The notes under the pieces are model-generated. The model searched no databases, was not told the DNA's origin, and saw only the letters and a list, made by a program, of their open reading frames with translations. Below, piece by piece: positions 11,201 to 21,965 of a stretch of DNA of 64,000 nt. The stretch's first letter is position 1. Each line of letters starts with the position of its first letter. The stretch covers positions 17,180,187 through 17,244,186 of the forward strand of contig OZ020525.1 in assembly GCA_963971425.1 (NCBI GenBank). The letters are read 5' to 3'. The DNA is from Bryoerythrophyllum caledonicum. Lineage: Eukaryota > Streptophyta > Bryopsida > Pottiales > Pottiaceae. Position numbers and translations under genes: made by a program.

Positions 11201-14200
11201 ATGGCACGAAAAAAGGTGAAGATTTATTCCTTCGACATCGAAGATGGAGGCAAAGATTGGGTGGGTACTGTTGATGTGAATGACGGCGACTCGTATGCAG
11301 CATTGAGGGTAGTTCTTGACGACCCCCCCGCTCTTGACTGGCCATATGATTTTTGGGACGTTGAAGAGGGTTGTCGGATCCGGCAAAAACTTGAGCGTTT
11401 GAACAAGCTCCCATCTGAAGTGTTGGTCGTGCGACAAGCTGAGGGGGTTGAGGAGGGAGCAAAGCGACGTCGTGTGGAGGACGCTAACTTCAATATCGAC
11501 TAGAATTCGGGGACTGATAATGGTGACGTTGGTGGCCAAGCCAGCACCGAGCCCTTGTCTACTACGGACACTATTCCGGCGGCCTCATCAAGGGTTAGTG
11601 TTTCAGCTGGGATTGATGGAGACGACTCCGGATCTGAGCCCATGTTGCAATCAATATTGATCTCGAAGGAGGTATTGGGTTGGTATCAAAGTGGCAAAGA
11701 GAAGCTTAGAAAGGATCTGGCAAATGTTTCCCTCAAAGATCACATTTGGCACTTAAAAACATGGGATCAACATAAAGCTGAAGTGGTGAAGTTGCATTGC
11801 GCCGATTGCGTGGTTGACTTCGGAGGAGACACCGGTGAGCATTCAAAGGATTCTGTTAGAAACCTTTTCTCCAATTTCAAAAAGAGCTACATAATGAGTT
11901 CGAAGCACATAAGGAATTGGTGTCGTCGAAAGGGCCTTGACTTTGCTAATCACCCTCAATCAACAGCAAAGAAGGGAAAGCCCGTTGTCATTACTGTAAG
12001 TGATAATAAAAGACTAGTCCAAGAGGGGCTCGAAATTTTACAAGGGGTGAACGACAACATTGGTGGAGGCCGACCAACGTTTGAGGTAGTTGGTGACACA
12101 GAATCAGACAACGTAAGATGTTTCTTTGTGAAGGTCAAATGCACTTTCTGCAGTGGCAGGTTCTTGTAGTTGTGTCCTCCAAAAAAGAATTTGGAGGCAA
12201 ACTTGGTCAATCATGTCCAAGGATCCAATCATGCAACTGCTGTGGAAAAATGTCGAAGCGAAGGATCCCAAAGATCAGCCTTGAATTGGGGGAAGAAGGG
12301 GAGGCCGAGTAGATCCTCTGGAAATAGTGGGAATTCCAACCAGAGTCAAATGCACAAATTCTTCAGGCATTCGCAGGAGAACGGTGAGCCGGGTGAGTTT
12401 CTATCCTCCAATAGGGCTGCTTTGTTTTCTTTCATGTGTTGGGGTTTAAGAGGGCCCAAATGTTCCTATGGTGGGAAGGTTTATGACGTAAGTGCATTGC
12501 TCCAAGATCCCCACCCTGGTAAGAAACTGGTTTGGAGAACCACACGTGAAAGCAGATGTGAGAGTCGATGATAATATCGTAAAGGTCAATGGTGTATTCC
12601 GCCATAAAGAGTGCTTGAGGTTCGCGTTAGGTGACGATCCGTTCCTAGACTTGACATGTCCAAAATGTGCAAGGATTCCTCACGAGGCTGATTTCAGGGG
12701 TCGGGTTCTTCGTGAAGAACAAGCTGTAGAAAAGCGGGGTTGTAGGGGAATGGAAGGAGGTAGAAGATTAGGGTACCTGTCTATGGTGGAATTAGCTGCA
12801 CACGGCCGAAACTTGAGTAAAAAATATCGTCATGAAAGAATGTCACATTGGGCTTGTAAAGCAAGAATAGTGCAACTAAAAGTAAAGCGCCCTACTTTCA
12901 AAGAGGCCGCAAAGGGATCCCGGGAGCAAGGCAATATTGTTAAATTTTGTAATAACATTTTGCTTGCTCACAGAACCGGTGCCTTTGGCGGCAGACCAAC
13001 CTTGTGGGATTATTTGAAGGACGTGGCTAAGAATCTTAATCGTAGCAAGCGTGGATTCAGGTTCAGCGATAACACCAAGGCCTTCAATCAAGCTATGAAG
13101 GTCTTCGGTGGGCGTAGAATGTGTGATTTGTTCCAATTAAATTATGATGGTCCTTCATATTCTACTACGAAGCGAGAGTGTAAGAAAGGAGTTCAGTTTA
13201 TTGCAGCAGAGCATTCAGAGATCTTTGCATCAGTTGCACAAATCTATAGAGATGCTAAAGCGAAGCACATGATTGTTGGTCCAGTCCCGGTACTGTTGGC
13301 CGAAGATGAAACAAAATGGGATACATTGTCTGGTTTTTGTAGGTCTAAGGTTGATCATGTTTGTGTGTCAAAGTATAAACCAATGGTTGGTTCAGGCGAC
13401 AATGGTTATAATAAAATTGTTGATTCTTTTAGATCTGACAAAATCGGGGGATTTGCCAGGGTTGTAATGGTTAACCCCCTTCATCAAAGTTTGCCTCGGC
13501 TTGTGTTGGTGGTCAATTGTACCTGTAATTGCTTTGACGCAAGTTGGGTGAGAAACCAGTGGCGGGTCATCGATGACTTGTGGGACAAAGAATGCAAGGC
13601 AGATATTGGGCCCATTATCGATAGGGCGAGTGATGGGGACAGTAGGAGACGACAACTTATGTTGGCTGACTACAAAATTATGGAAGGTGATCGACTGAAG
13701 CTTGATTGGCCTGGGTGGTTACTCTCTGCTGGTTTGGACTCGCTGGGGGACGCGTGGGGACTTCACGATCAGGATTTCATCCATAATGGAAAGAAATTGA
13801 TCAATCCCTTATATTCTCCTATTTGGGTGCTACACCTTGGAGAAGATCTGGCTACACTGGAGCAGGTGGGTATGGTGTACAATAAGTACACCTTTGATCA
13901 ACACGGCCTAAAGCTCGAAGACATTGAGCGTAAGGACCGCCAAAATTGGGCTGCAGCTCAACGGATCCCACAGAAAAAGGTAAGAGAGTGTTTGGCTCAT
14001 ATGCGATTAGTCCAGGAGGTCCACAGAGATCGTACATTAGGGACTGAGAAATATCTTGAAGTGGTGGCAGATTACATAGACATCTTTCTTTCCCGAAGAT
14101 TAGATTTGCGTTCCCGTATTGTTTTAGCTTCGAAAGTATCTTTTTTCTTTCGTTTGTGGAAATTATGGTTCCATCACGGAAACACTGCTGCAGGTGGGAA

Positions 14201-14574
14201 CACGGAAAAATTAACAGTGGCAAGTAATTTTGTGAGCCAACAGTGCTTTGTGGACATTCAGTTATCTTGCCATTTCGTTGTTCTGCTCATTTCTCACTTC
14301 AGAGATAAATATTCCCATCTCCCAGTACCGCTTCACTTGACAGGTAGTGATAGTTGTGAAATCTTTTTCTCGAAGATTGGTGGGATGAACGGAATGGAGA
14401 GGGCGTACGATTTCCATGACCTTGTCAACACTGCCAATACCGTGAACCGCCTTGCTAGTATCGAGTATGCAGATAATGGTCTGAAATTTGGACGCGTGTA
14501 CAATAAAATGGAAAACATTTGGGATTTGCTCCACCCGATGGCCGAAGGAGAGTCACATGCACAACTGGATGACT
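11201..14574 (+). pseudogene. P-element/THAP9-like transposase, 5' part (gene split by Ty3 element 1)
   Basis: One reading frame from ATG 11201 is broken by TAG at 11501-11503, TAG at 12167-12169 and a 1-nt frameshift near 12525-12540, then is open to 14574, where the retrotransposon begins. The N-terminus (MARKKVKIYSFDIED) looks like a small beta-grasp or PB1-like domain. A zinc-finger-like block (CTFCSGRFL then NLVNHVQGSNH) is cut by the second TAG. A second Cys/His block is HKECLRF..CPKC. Candidate catalytic residues are AEDETKW (about 13306), SDGDSRRRQLM (about 13627), HDQDFIHNGKKL (about 13765) and SDSCEIFFSKIGG (about 14346). The DxxHxxxKK block followed by E-x-FFSKI recalls P-element/THAP9 transposases; the superfamily is tentative. 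The 3' part resumes at 40639. Confidence 0.72.
14570..14574 (+). repeat. Target site duplication (TGACT), left copy, Ty3 element 1
   Basis: TGACT directly precedes the TGTCGT start of the left LTR and is repeated at 40639-40643 directly after the right LTR. Removing the element plus one copy restores an open frame through the transposase gene. Confidence 0.95.
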
Positions 14575-14799
14575 TGTCGTAGTACGTGTTGGCAACTATT
14601 CACATCTTAACACAAAGATATCCTTAAGGTAATCGTTCCCACAGAGAATCACCGAGAACTACAACGACTAACAACTCATCTATATGTACACCAGGTTATC
14701 TATATCACAATAATTACATCAAAAGAAGGAAAAGGGTTAGATTACAACGCCGGAGCGTTTATCTACAGCCACCATCCCGCTCTCCGTACGAGTACTTCC

Positions 14800-14985
14800 C
14801 TTCGGATAGGGACCTTCGGGTAGGGACCTACCTCGTCGGAAGGTAGGGACCTTCGGGTAAGGACCTACCTCGTTGGAAGGTAGGGACCTTCGGGTAGGGA
14901 CGTACCTCGTTGGAAGGTAGGGACCTTCGGGTAAGGACCTACCTCGTCGGAAGGTAGGGACCTTCGGGTAAGGACCTACCTCGAC
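14800..14985. repeat. Tandem repeat GGTAGGGACCTTCGGGTAAG in LTR 1
   Basis: About five units of roughly 36-37 bp with alternating GTAGGGACCTTCGGGT and GGACCTACCTCGTCGGAA, each an imperfect inverted repeat. The right LTR has only about three units (37430-37520), so the array changed length after insertion. Confidence 0.85.
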
Positions 14986-16129
14986 TTAGTCCCGATTAAG
15001 GGAAGGGGGGGTTATCTTTACAGCTATATAGACTATAGACATCCGGGGTACACGAGTACCCGGATACAGATTATATCACCACGGATGGTAGTCCGTGGGC
15101 TCGCAGAGATTTTAGTGTTCGACACAAGTAACAGCTACTCTACCTCCCATTCTTTCCTTCTAACTCTACTCACTCACTTGGATGGTTATGGTGTTACTGA
15201 GATCACCCGAAGGGGTGTTAGACCTGTGTTTCCGAGGCTGCGAGCGACGTAAAGTAAGTGAGCAAGGGGCCTACCCGCCCACTATTCGTCCTCCTCCCAA
15301 TCTCCCTCCACCTCCGATGCAGCTGGAAGTGGGATGTTTCAGGGAATGACATGAGTCTTCACAACCGACACCAACCGGTACGCCGGAAGGTCACTCAAGA
15401 CTCACTTATGACCCTCATACATCCGTCACTCCCCCCCTCGTCCTTCCCTAGACACGTACAATCTCACCTGTTATTCCCATCCACCCAACTAATCTACTTG
15501 ATGGAACAAGGAAACGACTGTAACAGTTAGAGTTGGAGTCACGCCCCTACTAGCTATCTTCTCACCTCACCTGTTATTCCCACCCACCCGGACTAATCTA
15601 CTTTGATGGAACAAGGAAACAGTGATTAGATAGTTAGTATAGACTCGAGGAATGGACTACTTGAAATGGCACTCACAGTCATGTATGCAATCCGAGCTCT
15701 CCAACCATCAAAGGTCTTCTCAGAGCGTAGGTTTAGAATTCAACTGAAAGCAAATACACACATCAAGCAGTGAAGAGAGGTGCCAAGAGACTCCTCACTT
15801 ATACTGCCAAGAACACACACAAACGCCAAAAGCATAAGATGCCTTCTAACTAAAAACGACGGCATTAATTACCCTTGGCGGCCACCGTCCTACCTACTCA
15901 ACGTACCAAGTCAAAAGACATCTAAACACAAATTCCAAGGCAAACCAAGTCAAATCCAAGTTCAACTCGGGGCCTAATCCGCTAATGAATAGTGACCTAC
16001 GGAACAAGATTCCAGGCCTACTTCCGAACCAACTCCTCAAGTCTTCTCTTCTCTGGCTCGGAACCCGCTCAGCTCGCACCTCTCGTCTCGCACCTCCGCT
16101 CAGCTAGCTTGGTTCTCTTGTCTCGAAAT

Positions 16130-16582
16130 TTCTGTCTCGTGTTACGGTCTCGTGTCTCGGTCTTGCGTCTCGCGTCTCAGGTTCGCGTCTCGGACTTTTG
16201 TCTTGGGCTTCCGTATCGCGTCTCCGTCTTGCGTCTCGCACCTCTGTCTTGTGTCTCGCATCTCGGGTTCGCGTCTCGGTCTCACGTCTTGGTCTTGGGT
16301 TCGCGTCTCGGGTTCGCGTCTCGGGTTTCCGTATCGCGTCTCCGTCTTGCGTCTCGCGCCTCTGTCTTGCGGCTCGCGTCTCGGGTTTGCATCTCAGTCT
16401 CACGTCTTGGTCTCGGGTTTGCGTCTCGGGTTCGCGTCTCGGTCTCACGTCTTGGTCTTGGATTCGCGTCTCGGGTTCGCGTCTCGGGTTCGCGTCTCGG
16501 ACTTCTATCTCGGGCTTCCGTATCGCGTCGTCGTCTTGCGTCTCGCGCCTCTGTCTTGCTTCTCGCGTCTCAGGTTCGCATC
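16130..16582. repeat. 13-bp minisatellite (GGGTTYGCGTCTC type) in left LTR, outer part
   Basis: Units of GGGTTCGCGTCTC and related CTTGCGTCTCGC variants follow each other with almost no other sequence. The array continues at 29514-30045 after the MULE and corresponds to 38670-40265 in the right LTR. Because 13 is not a multiple of 3 and the unit has no stop codon, all three frames stay open. Confidence 0.93.
16573..16582 (+). repeat. Target site duplication (GGTTCGCATC), left copy, MULE
   Basis: The same 10 bases recur at 29514-29523. Joining the LTR across them gives the uninterrupted sequence seen in the right LTR near 39265. Nine bases is the usual MULE duplication; the tenth may be chance. 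Confidence 0.92.
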
Positions 16583-16740
16583 GGGGAAAGTTAGCATGTG
16601 AGCAGAGAGCGGAGAGCGGAAAATGGAGAGCAGAAATTTGACCTTTCACCAAATCTTTGATAGAAAAATGTACCCTATAACCGTGGAGAAATACAAAATT
16701 TAGGCAAATATTTTTAGGAATATTTTTAATAAAAGTCTGT
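16583..16740 (+). repeat. Left terminal inverted repeat of the MULE
   Basis: The reverse complement of the right end (29300-29513) shares GAGCGGAGAGCGG near the tip, an AAATATT..TAGGAATATT block, and the exact 14-mer CCTATAACCGTGGA (16674-16687 here, reverse-complemented at 29307-29320). The two ends have diverged and differ by about 100 bp in spacing. Confidence 0.8.
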
Positions 16741-17336
16741 ATTTCTGTGGATTTCTAATCCCAAAACTCTCAGCTCAACTAGATTCATATTAAGCCATTA
16801 AAATTAGGGCTGACGTCATGATGATGTCATGCGTACATCACAGTATATTTTTATGATATAAGACCTAAGTCACTTCTGTTTTATTTACATCTTTCCGTGA
16901 TTATACTAATCCTATCTTCTTTAAATTGTAATAATTACAAAAGCACAAAAAGTCCCACAACGAGACATATGACTTTGCCCCTCTGGACTTTGAATAGAAA
17001 GTAAAAACATATTTCATAGAACATGACATAATGGCTTTGAAAACTTCCTGGAATATATTAAAAATCGTGTACAATAATGGTGTTGCTGAAACCAAAAAAA
17101 CTTCCATGTCATAGTGCTTGTATACATCGAAAATTTCTTCGCCTTTAAAGAACATCACTTGTACCTTTTCTGTGAATCATAATCTCATATAAACCTTGTT
17201 GTAAAGATATCAACACGTCTCAGCGAAACCATTTCTAAAACTGAATCTTGCACCTGCCACAGAGCATTTTCAGAGATTGAGCAATTCCCTTGAGGTCATC
17301 GCCAGTGAAACAACCTTGTAGGATCTGCTTCAGTGG

Positions 17337-17795
17337 ATGGCGGACAGTCCTGACCCTTGGGATCTACTGGGATGTAGAAGAACACGGTGTTTGACTCCTC
17401 CACCGATAATCACGTTTCAAGATGTTGAGAATGCTCGTGCTGTGTCCAAGCTTTGGAAACGTGAGATTGACGACAGTCTTGAATATGCTTGCCTTCGGCT
17501 AGCAAAATGGGATTACATTTCATATAGAGGAGGGCACTGGACTCCGAAGGACGAGTATGAAGCATACTGCTTCAACGTGAGCTGGAACATCTTTAAGAAT
17601 TATTGGTCACTAGCAGATCCAATTAATAATGAGAGGTTAGAGACAGCGTCACTTGGCGAACTTAGTTGCTGTGAAGTAGATCAGTTGAGGTCATTGCTAA
17701 GTGACAATAGGAACCACTCTCTCTGGCTGCAGCCGGGAGAGAAGATTGCACCACGACGTGGTATCTGGGTCTCCTCTAAGAATAGGTTAGATTGA
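17337..17795 (+). CDS. Small hypothetical protein, possibly F-box derived
   Basis: This 152-codon frame is uninterrupted from ATG to TGA. It reads MADSPDPWDLL, then DVENARAVSKLWKREIDDS, then several Trp-rich segments (FNVSWNIFKNYWSL). The V-x-K-x-W block followed by a Leu-rich helix resembles the second half of an F-box, but the match is weak. It sits 750 bp inside the left MULE terminus on the same strand as the transposase. It may be a captured host fragment or an accessory gene of the element. No intron or signal peptide is visible. Confidence 0.4.
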   Translation: MADSPDPWDLLGCRRTRCLTPPPIITFQDVENARAVSKLWKREIDDSLEYACLRLAKWDYISYRGGHWTPKDEYEAYCFNVSWNIFKNYWSLADPINNERLETASLGELSCCEVDQLRSLLSDNRNHSLWLQPGEKIAPRRGIWVSSKNRLD

Positions 17796-18605
17796 TTTTA
17801 CTATGAGAGTGGCTTAAGTCCTTTCCTAATATTTTATTTATGTTTTACACTTTTATATTTTTTTGATTTTTTTGATTTTTTTTTTTTGGTTTTGATTTTT
17901 TGTCTATATTTTAATTTCATTATACTAATCATTTAATACAATTTCTTTGTTTTGCGATTTTAAATTATTAAATTCCAGTTGTATGACGATTTCTTAAATT
18001 CATCTTCACCATGGCATTTTTCCAATCTTAATTAGCAGATAATGATTTAATTCTTCATCCATTGTATCATTTTTTTCTAATTTTTTTATTTTATTTTTCC
18101 TTTTTTCTTATGTCATGTTTTATGTGTTGTTTAATGTTTTAATGTTTCATGTTTTGGTTTAGGGTCTTTATATGGACTGTTTTGAACATTTTAAACAGCC
18201 GTCTTCTCCTTTATCTTTATGATTCTGTGTACGAGTAACCTCGTTGAATGTAATAATTTCCAACGATAATGTCTACCTTAACTTGTGAGTATCCAAGCCT
18301 GGCCAGTCCATTTCTAATGAAGGCGCCTCCTCGTTGTACAAATGATAAATAATTTCAGACATGTCTAATGAATATAATAAATACAGTCATGTGTTTTGCG
18401 GCTGGGATCATCAGTGGTTATCATTTTGCGCCTGGGTTCTACTTGTTGTTCACTCTCCTACAATGTCAACATGGTGATCCATCTGCAGCATTTTCTTTCA
18501 GCACTGTATCGTTGTTCAGTGGTAGTGGAAAGTGAGAAAGTTTACTGCGAAGTATTAGTTACTAAGTGTTCAAAGGTGAAGGGGGACTTCTGAGGGGGTG
18601 GCTCT
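17796..18605. other. AT-rich intergenic stretch inside the MULE
   Basis: Long T-runs (17850-17900, 18068-18120) and low GC. I see no gene, and a 65-codon frame at 18396 has no recognisable content. Confidence 0.6.
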
Positions 18606-20114
18606 GTGATAGATAAGAAGATGACGTTGAAGAGGAAGAAGGCGAGCAAGCAGCACAGAACTAGACACCGAAGTTCTGTGCAGGGTGCTTCTGATGTCCA
18701 AGAAGTTAGTGACGATAACACTGGAATTCAAAGTGATGGAGAGGGCGGAAGTGATCGAGTATTCAACACAGAGGTGTTTGGCGACCCATTTGAACTCGGT
18801 GACATCGAAGAGGGGGTGCGTCAGCGGATGCTTGTTGCAGCGCCAATGCTCATGGGGCGAGATGCAGAGTATGGTAGCAAGTTCTTTACTGATGTTGTTG
18901 GGCTTTGTGATCAAGGGCCGCTTTTAAGAGATGTTTCCAAGTGCTACAGTTTCATCACAAATGAAGAAGTAACTGCTGTGTGGAAGGAGGGAGTCTCAAA
19001 GGGGCGTTACGAGTTTTCAAGGTGCGAAGATGAGGAGCAACTGAAGATGTTTGGTCAGCAGTACTTCAAGGTGTACGGTAACAGGCCCCATAACAACTAC
19101 TTCTGTCTTCGTTTTCTAAAGGCTTGCTTTGCAACTTTTATTTATGGGAAGCCAGTGAATTGGTGTGCTGAGGCATTGGACCGACACGAAGCTCGCCTAA
19201 AGAACGCATGGCGCAATCCAACAAAACTAGGCCTAGTTGCAACTAGATGCCAAGTAGAGGGCCTGTGCACGATAATCAAGGAATTATGTGGTATAGGTAG
19301 AGGTGAAGCGAGACCTGATCCTCTAGTTCATGAGCTCCAAGCAGCACTAGAATTGGAGCGCCAAAGGGCTGACGTAGTGAAGGCTGTGGAGGAGCGCCTT
19401 CACGAGATACGGCAGAGGTACAACGCTAGTCTTTAAAGGATGCGGGTTGAATCCTCTGAAATTGCAGAAGAAGATTTAAATGAGAAAATGGTTTCAAAAC
19501 TTAAGGAGGCCCGGCAGGTTCTACGTAGAGAGGGTCCCACAGTACAATACAAGGCAACTGTTGCAGAGTCTGAGGCATTGTACAAGGAACTGGCTAACAT
19601 GCGGGTGGTTGATGCTCAAATCTGAGAGAATGTTGTTCAGTTGGAATTTGAGTTGGGTAATGAAGCTAAAGTAATGGAGGATGCCAATGCAGAGTTACTA
19701 ACCTCTAAGGCAGCAGTCTCGACTGCAAGGGGATAGATGCTTACTCTAAAAACACCAAGAGTGTTTGAATATCCCAAGGTCCAATCTGTTCCACCTTTGG
19801 GTTACCCACGTAAAGATGCTTGTGCTTACTGTGGCTTGGGATTCGTTTGGAAAGCAGCTGTACTCTCCTCCTGTGGTTGTTTTTTGCACCCTCCTTGTGT
19901 TGCAGAAATGATTTCATGCCAGAGTTATCGATGCAAGATTTGCAAGGATGTCCTCCTAGCCTTGTCTCCAATCCACCTTGCAGAACCATGGGTTGCCCAG
20001 TTTGGTGGCGAGTTAAACCCCCAACAAGAAATTGAGTGTACAAGCTTCTCGGTAGTTTTGAAGGCAGCTAGTGATAGTATCAACGCACCCAAAATTACTG
20101 GAAGCAAGAGTTGA
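18606..20114 (+). pseudogene. Coiled-coil protein with C-terminal RING-like zinc finger, decayed
   Basis: A single frame of about 500 codons is cut by TAA 19434-19436, TGA 19623-19625 and TAG 19734-19736, each explainable by C to T in CAA, CGA and CAG. The N-terminus is basic (LKRKKASKQHRTRHR) then acidic. The middle has a globular region (NRPHNNYFCLRFLKACFATF, NWCAEALDRHEARLKNAWRN). A charged helical region (LEQ-rich, about residues 240-375) predicts coiled coil. The end has CAYC, SSCGCFLHPPC and CKIC, which resemble C3HC4 RING spacing, but one ligand of the middle pair is not in place. It could be a captured ubiquitin-ligase-like gene or part of the element. I do not recognise the family. 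Confidence 0.6.
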
Positions 20115-20598
20115 CATGACCACCACAGATTACTATATAGCACTAAGGAGGCCAAGTGCTAACGGCACTTGTAACAGCAGACATATTTTATTTTTTCCTT
20201 ATATCTCAGCTTTATTCTTGAAGAAATGTCATGGGCGTACTTCAGACATAATTTGTTGATTCACTGACTAGGGTCTCGTTAGGAATTGGAGGGAACGAAG
20301 AAAATCAAGTTAAGTGAGTTGCAAGGTTTTGAGAAGGTCCAGAGGTCAGAAAACACTTCAAAGACAATGGATTAGGTGTTGAGGCTGATAAATTGAAATT
20401 TGAGATATACTTTATGTTTGTCTTAGCCTTGTCGTTGGTAAATTCAACAACAACATTCAAACTTCTGTGAAGAGAGTAATGCACCATATGATATATTAGG
20501 AAGACATGATCCATAGAAGAACAATGGCCCAAGCATTCAACCAAATTATATAGTAGAGGACTGTACAAAGAAGTCCAAATCCATATAACTGTAAAGTC
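20115..20598. other. Convergent intergenic gap in the MULE
   Basis: The gap lies between the stop of the RING-like frame and the stop of the minus-strand methyltransferase-like gene. It should hold both 3' ends. Nothing else is recognisable. Confidence 0.5.
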
Positions 20599-21965
20599 TC
20601 ATGGTACAAACTCGTCTTCACTCTCTGAGGCACTCACATCTAAGAAAACTCGGGCCCTAGGATCGAATCTCTCACGGGGAGAAGAGGACGCGCTGGAGCT
20701 TTGGGAAGATTCTTCAGCCATTCGGGTTGCCAAACTTTCTGCATAACATGGAAGCAGTAGGTCTGAGGTAGTGGGTGACCTGTATCCTCCCCAAGAGCTC
20801 ATCGGACTCAGACTGCAAAAGAAGGTAATGATTAGTTCTAAATCGGATTATGGAATGACAGATAGGAACCATGAGACTTTGACAAAAAAGGACTTACTTA
20901 CAGAGGTCAATTCGATCCACGTCGGGCAAGGGTTCTTCATCGTCCAGCATGACAACATCAGAAGCAGTCGGGGCCGGGGCGATCTGGAGAGGCTTGAGTT
21001 CCTCCTCGTAGATTTATGTGTCAGCCTCGAGGGCAAGAATCTGCCTGCCAGTATTCATGGCCGCTCAAATAGAAGCTCCTAAAAACAACAAACCAATGAT
21101 GAAATCACATGAGAACCATATGAAAGAGCGGTATCGGATCATGGAATAAAGTATATGCAATACCTGTTCTAGCATTGAGGTCGATGACTATGCCCTCGTT
21201 GGGGCAAAGGCCAGTAATTAGCAATTGGAGGAAAGCCACTGCTTTCTCCTTCGGACCCCTCCATAGCGTCCCATCCTTCTTCACCTTGAGAGCTGAATCC
21301 TCGGTGACAACATTCTGATGCAATCATCTTTTACAAGATTTACTTTTCCAAAACGTGGATCGTGTCTAATGACCAAATCCTTCGGCTGCCTCAGTGATAG
21401 ATCTAAGGATCGAACCAACAGTATTGCTTTGAACATTAGAGTCTGATATGCAAGGAAAACAAATGATAAGTTAATATTGGCTTTGCAATAAAAGTAGAGG
21501 TGAAGGGACAAATGGAAAGATTTGGTTGGCTTACGAATTTGGAGTGCGTGGTGGGATGAGTTAAATGCATGGAATTCACGATTGTCCAGTCATCCTTGAC
21601 CTTCAGACTGTTGTTGTTAAGGTAACTCTAGATCTCCCTCTTGACCTGCGGGTTGACTGGATGAAACAAAAGGAGTGCCCCGTCGTCATGCAAGTACCCC
21701 CCGCAAAAGCCAATAACAGTTTTCAAGAAATATAGAGATTCTCCTTGAGCATCTCTGGAGCTTCAAATTTTTCGTAGTGGACTTTGATCTCCTCAAGGAA
21801 AGCCGGCATGAGATCTGGATCTGCGATTGGAAGCAACTTCTTTAGCTCCGACTGCTGACTGTCCTCCACCCTTTTCACCGCCGTAGAGACCCAGTCATCA
21901 ACCGATTTTCTGGTCCATTGTCGCTCCTCAGGATATTTATCGTAAAATTTTTGCGAGACTATGGG
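20599..21965 (-). pseudogene. C-terminal half of a methyltransferase-like gene (copy in MULE)
   Basis: Exons read from splice borders: 21535 to about 21965, 21344-21442, 21164-21314, 20902-21078 and 20599-20812. Exon 1 contains FYDKYPEERQWTRKSVDDWV and, after a frameshift, GFCGGYLHDDGALLLFHP, a typical methylase strand. Exon 3 has DGTLWRGPKEKAVAFLQLL then GIVIDLNARTG; exon 4 continues ASI-x-AAMNTGRQILALEAD. This matches motifs X/I of beta-class amino-methyltransferases, where the SAM-binding motif I lies C-terminal to motif IV. The tail is acidic (SASESEDEFVP). Stops at 21628-21630, 21065-21067 and 21014-21016 plus the frameshift make it a pseudogene. The 5' half is absent, replaced by palindromic repeats. 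It complements the N-terminal half at 1-6438. Confidence 0.7.
21315..21343 (-). other. 29-bp GT-AG segment (possible micro-intron or insertion)
   Basis: GTAAATC to CATCAG on the minus strand separates two exons that join in phase (GGA AAA | AAT GTT). Keeping the 29 nt would shift the frame and lose the motif I region. Either a very short intron or a small duplication is possible. Confidence 0.5.

Larger units (their letters stand above)
14575..16582 (-). repeat. Left (3') LTR of Ty3 element 1, outer segment
   Basis: It matches 37190-39270 of the right LTR almost base for base apart from repeat-number differences, then breaks off at GGTTCGCATC where the MULE is inserted. The LTR resumes at 29514. 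The start TGTCGTAGTACG is shared with the right LTR at 37190. Confidence 0.94.

Noticed and set aside
15258..15977. Small frames of 90 and 65 codons repeated at 37799 and 38321
   Set aside because: Both lie in the LTRs of element 1 and are duplicated only because the LTR is.
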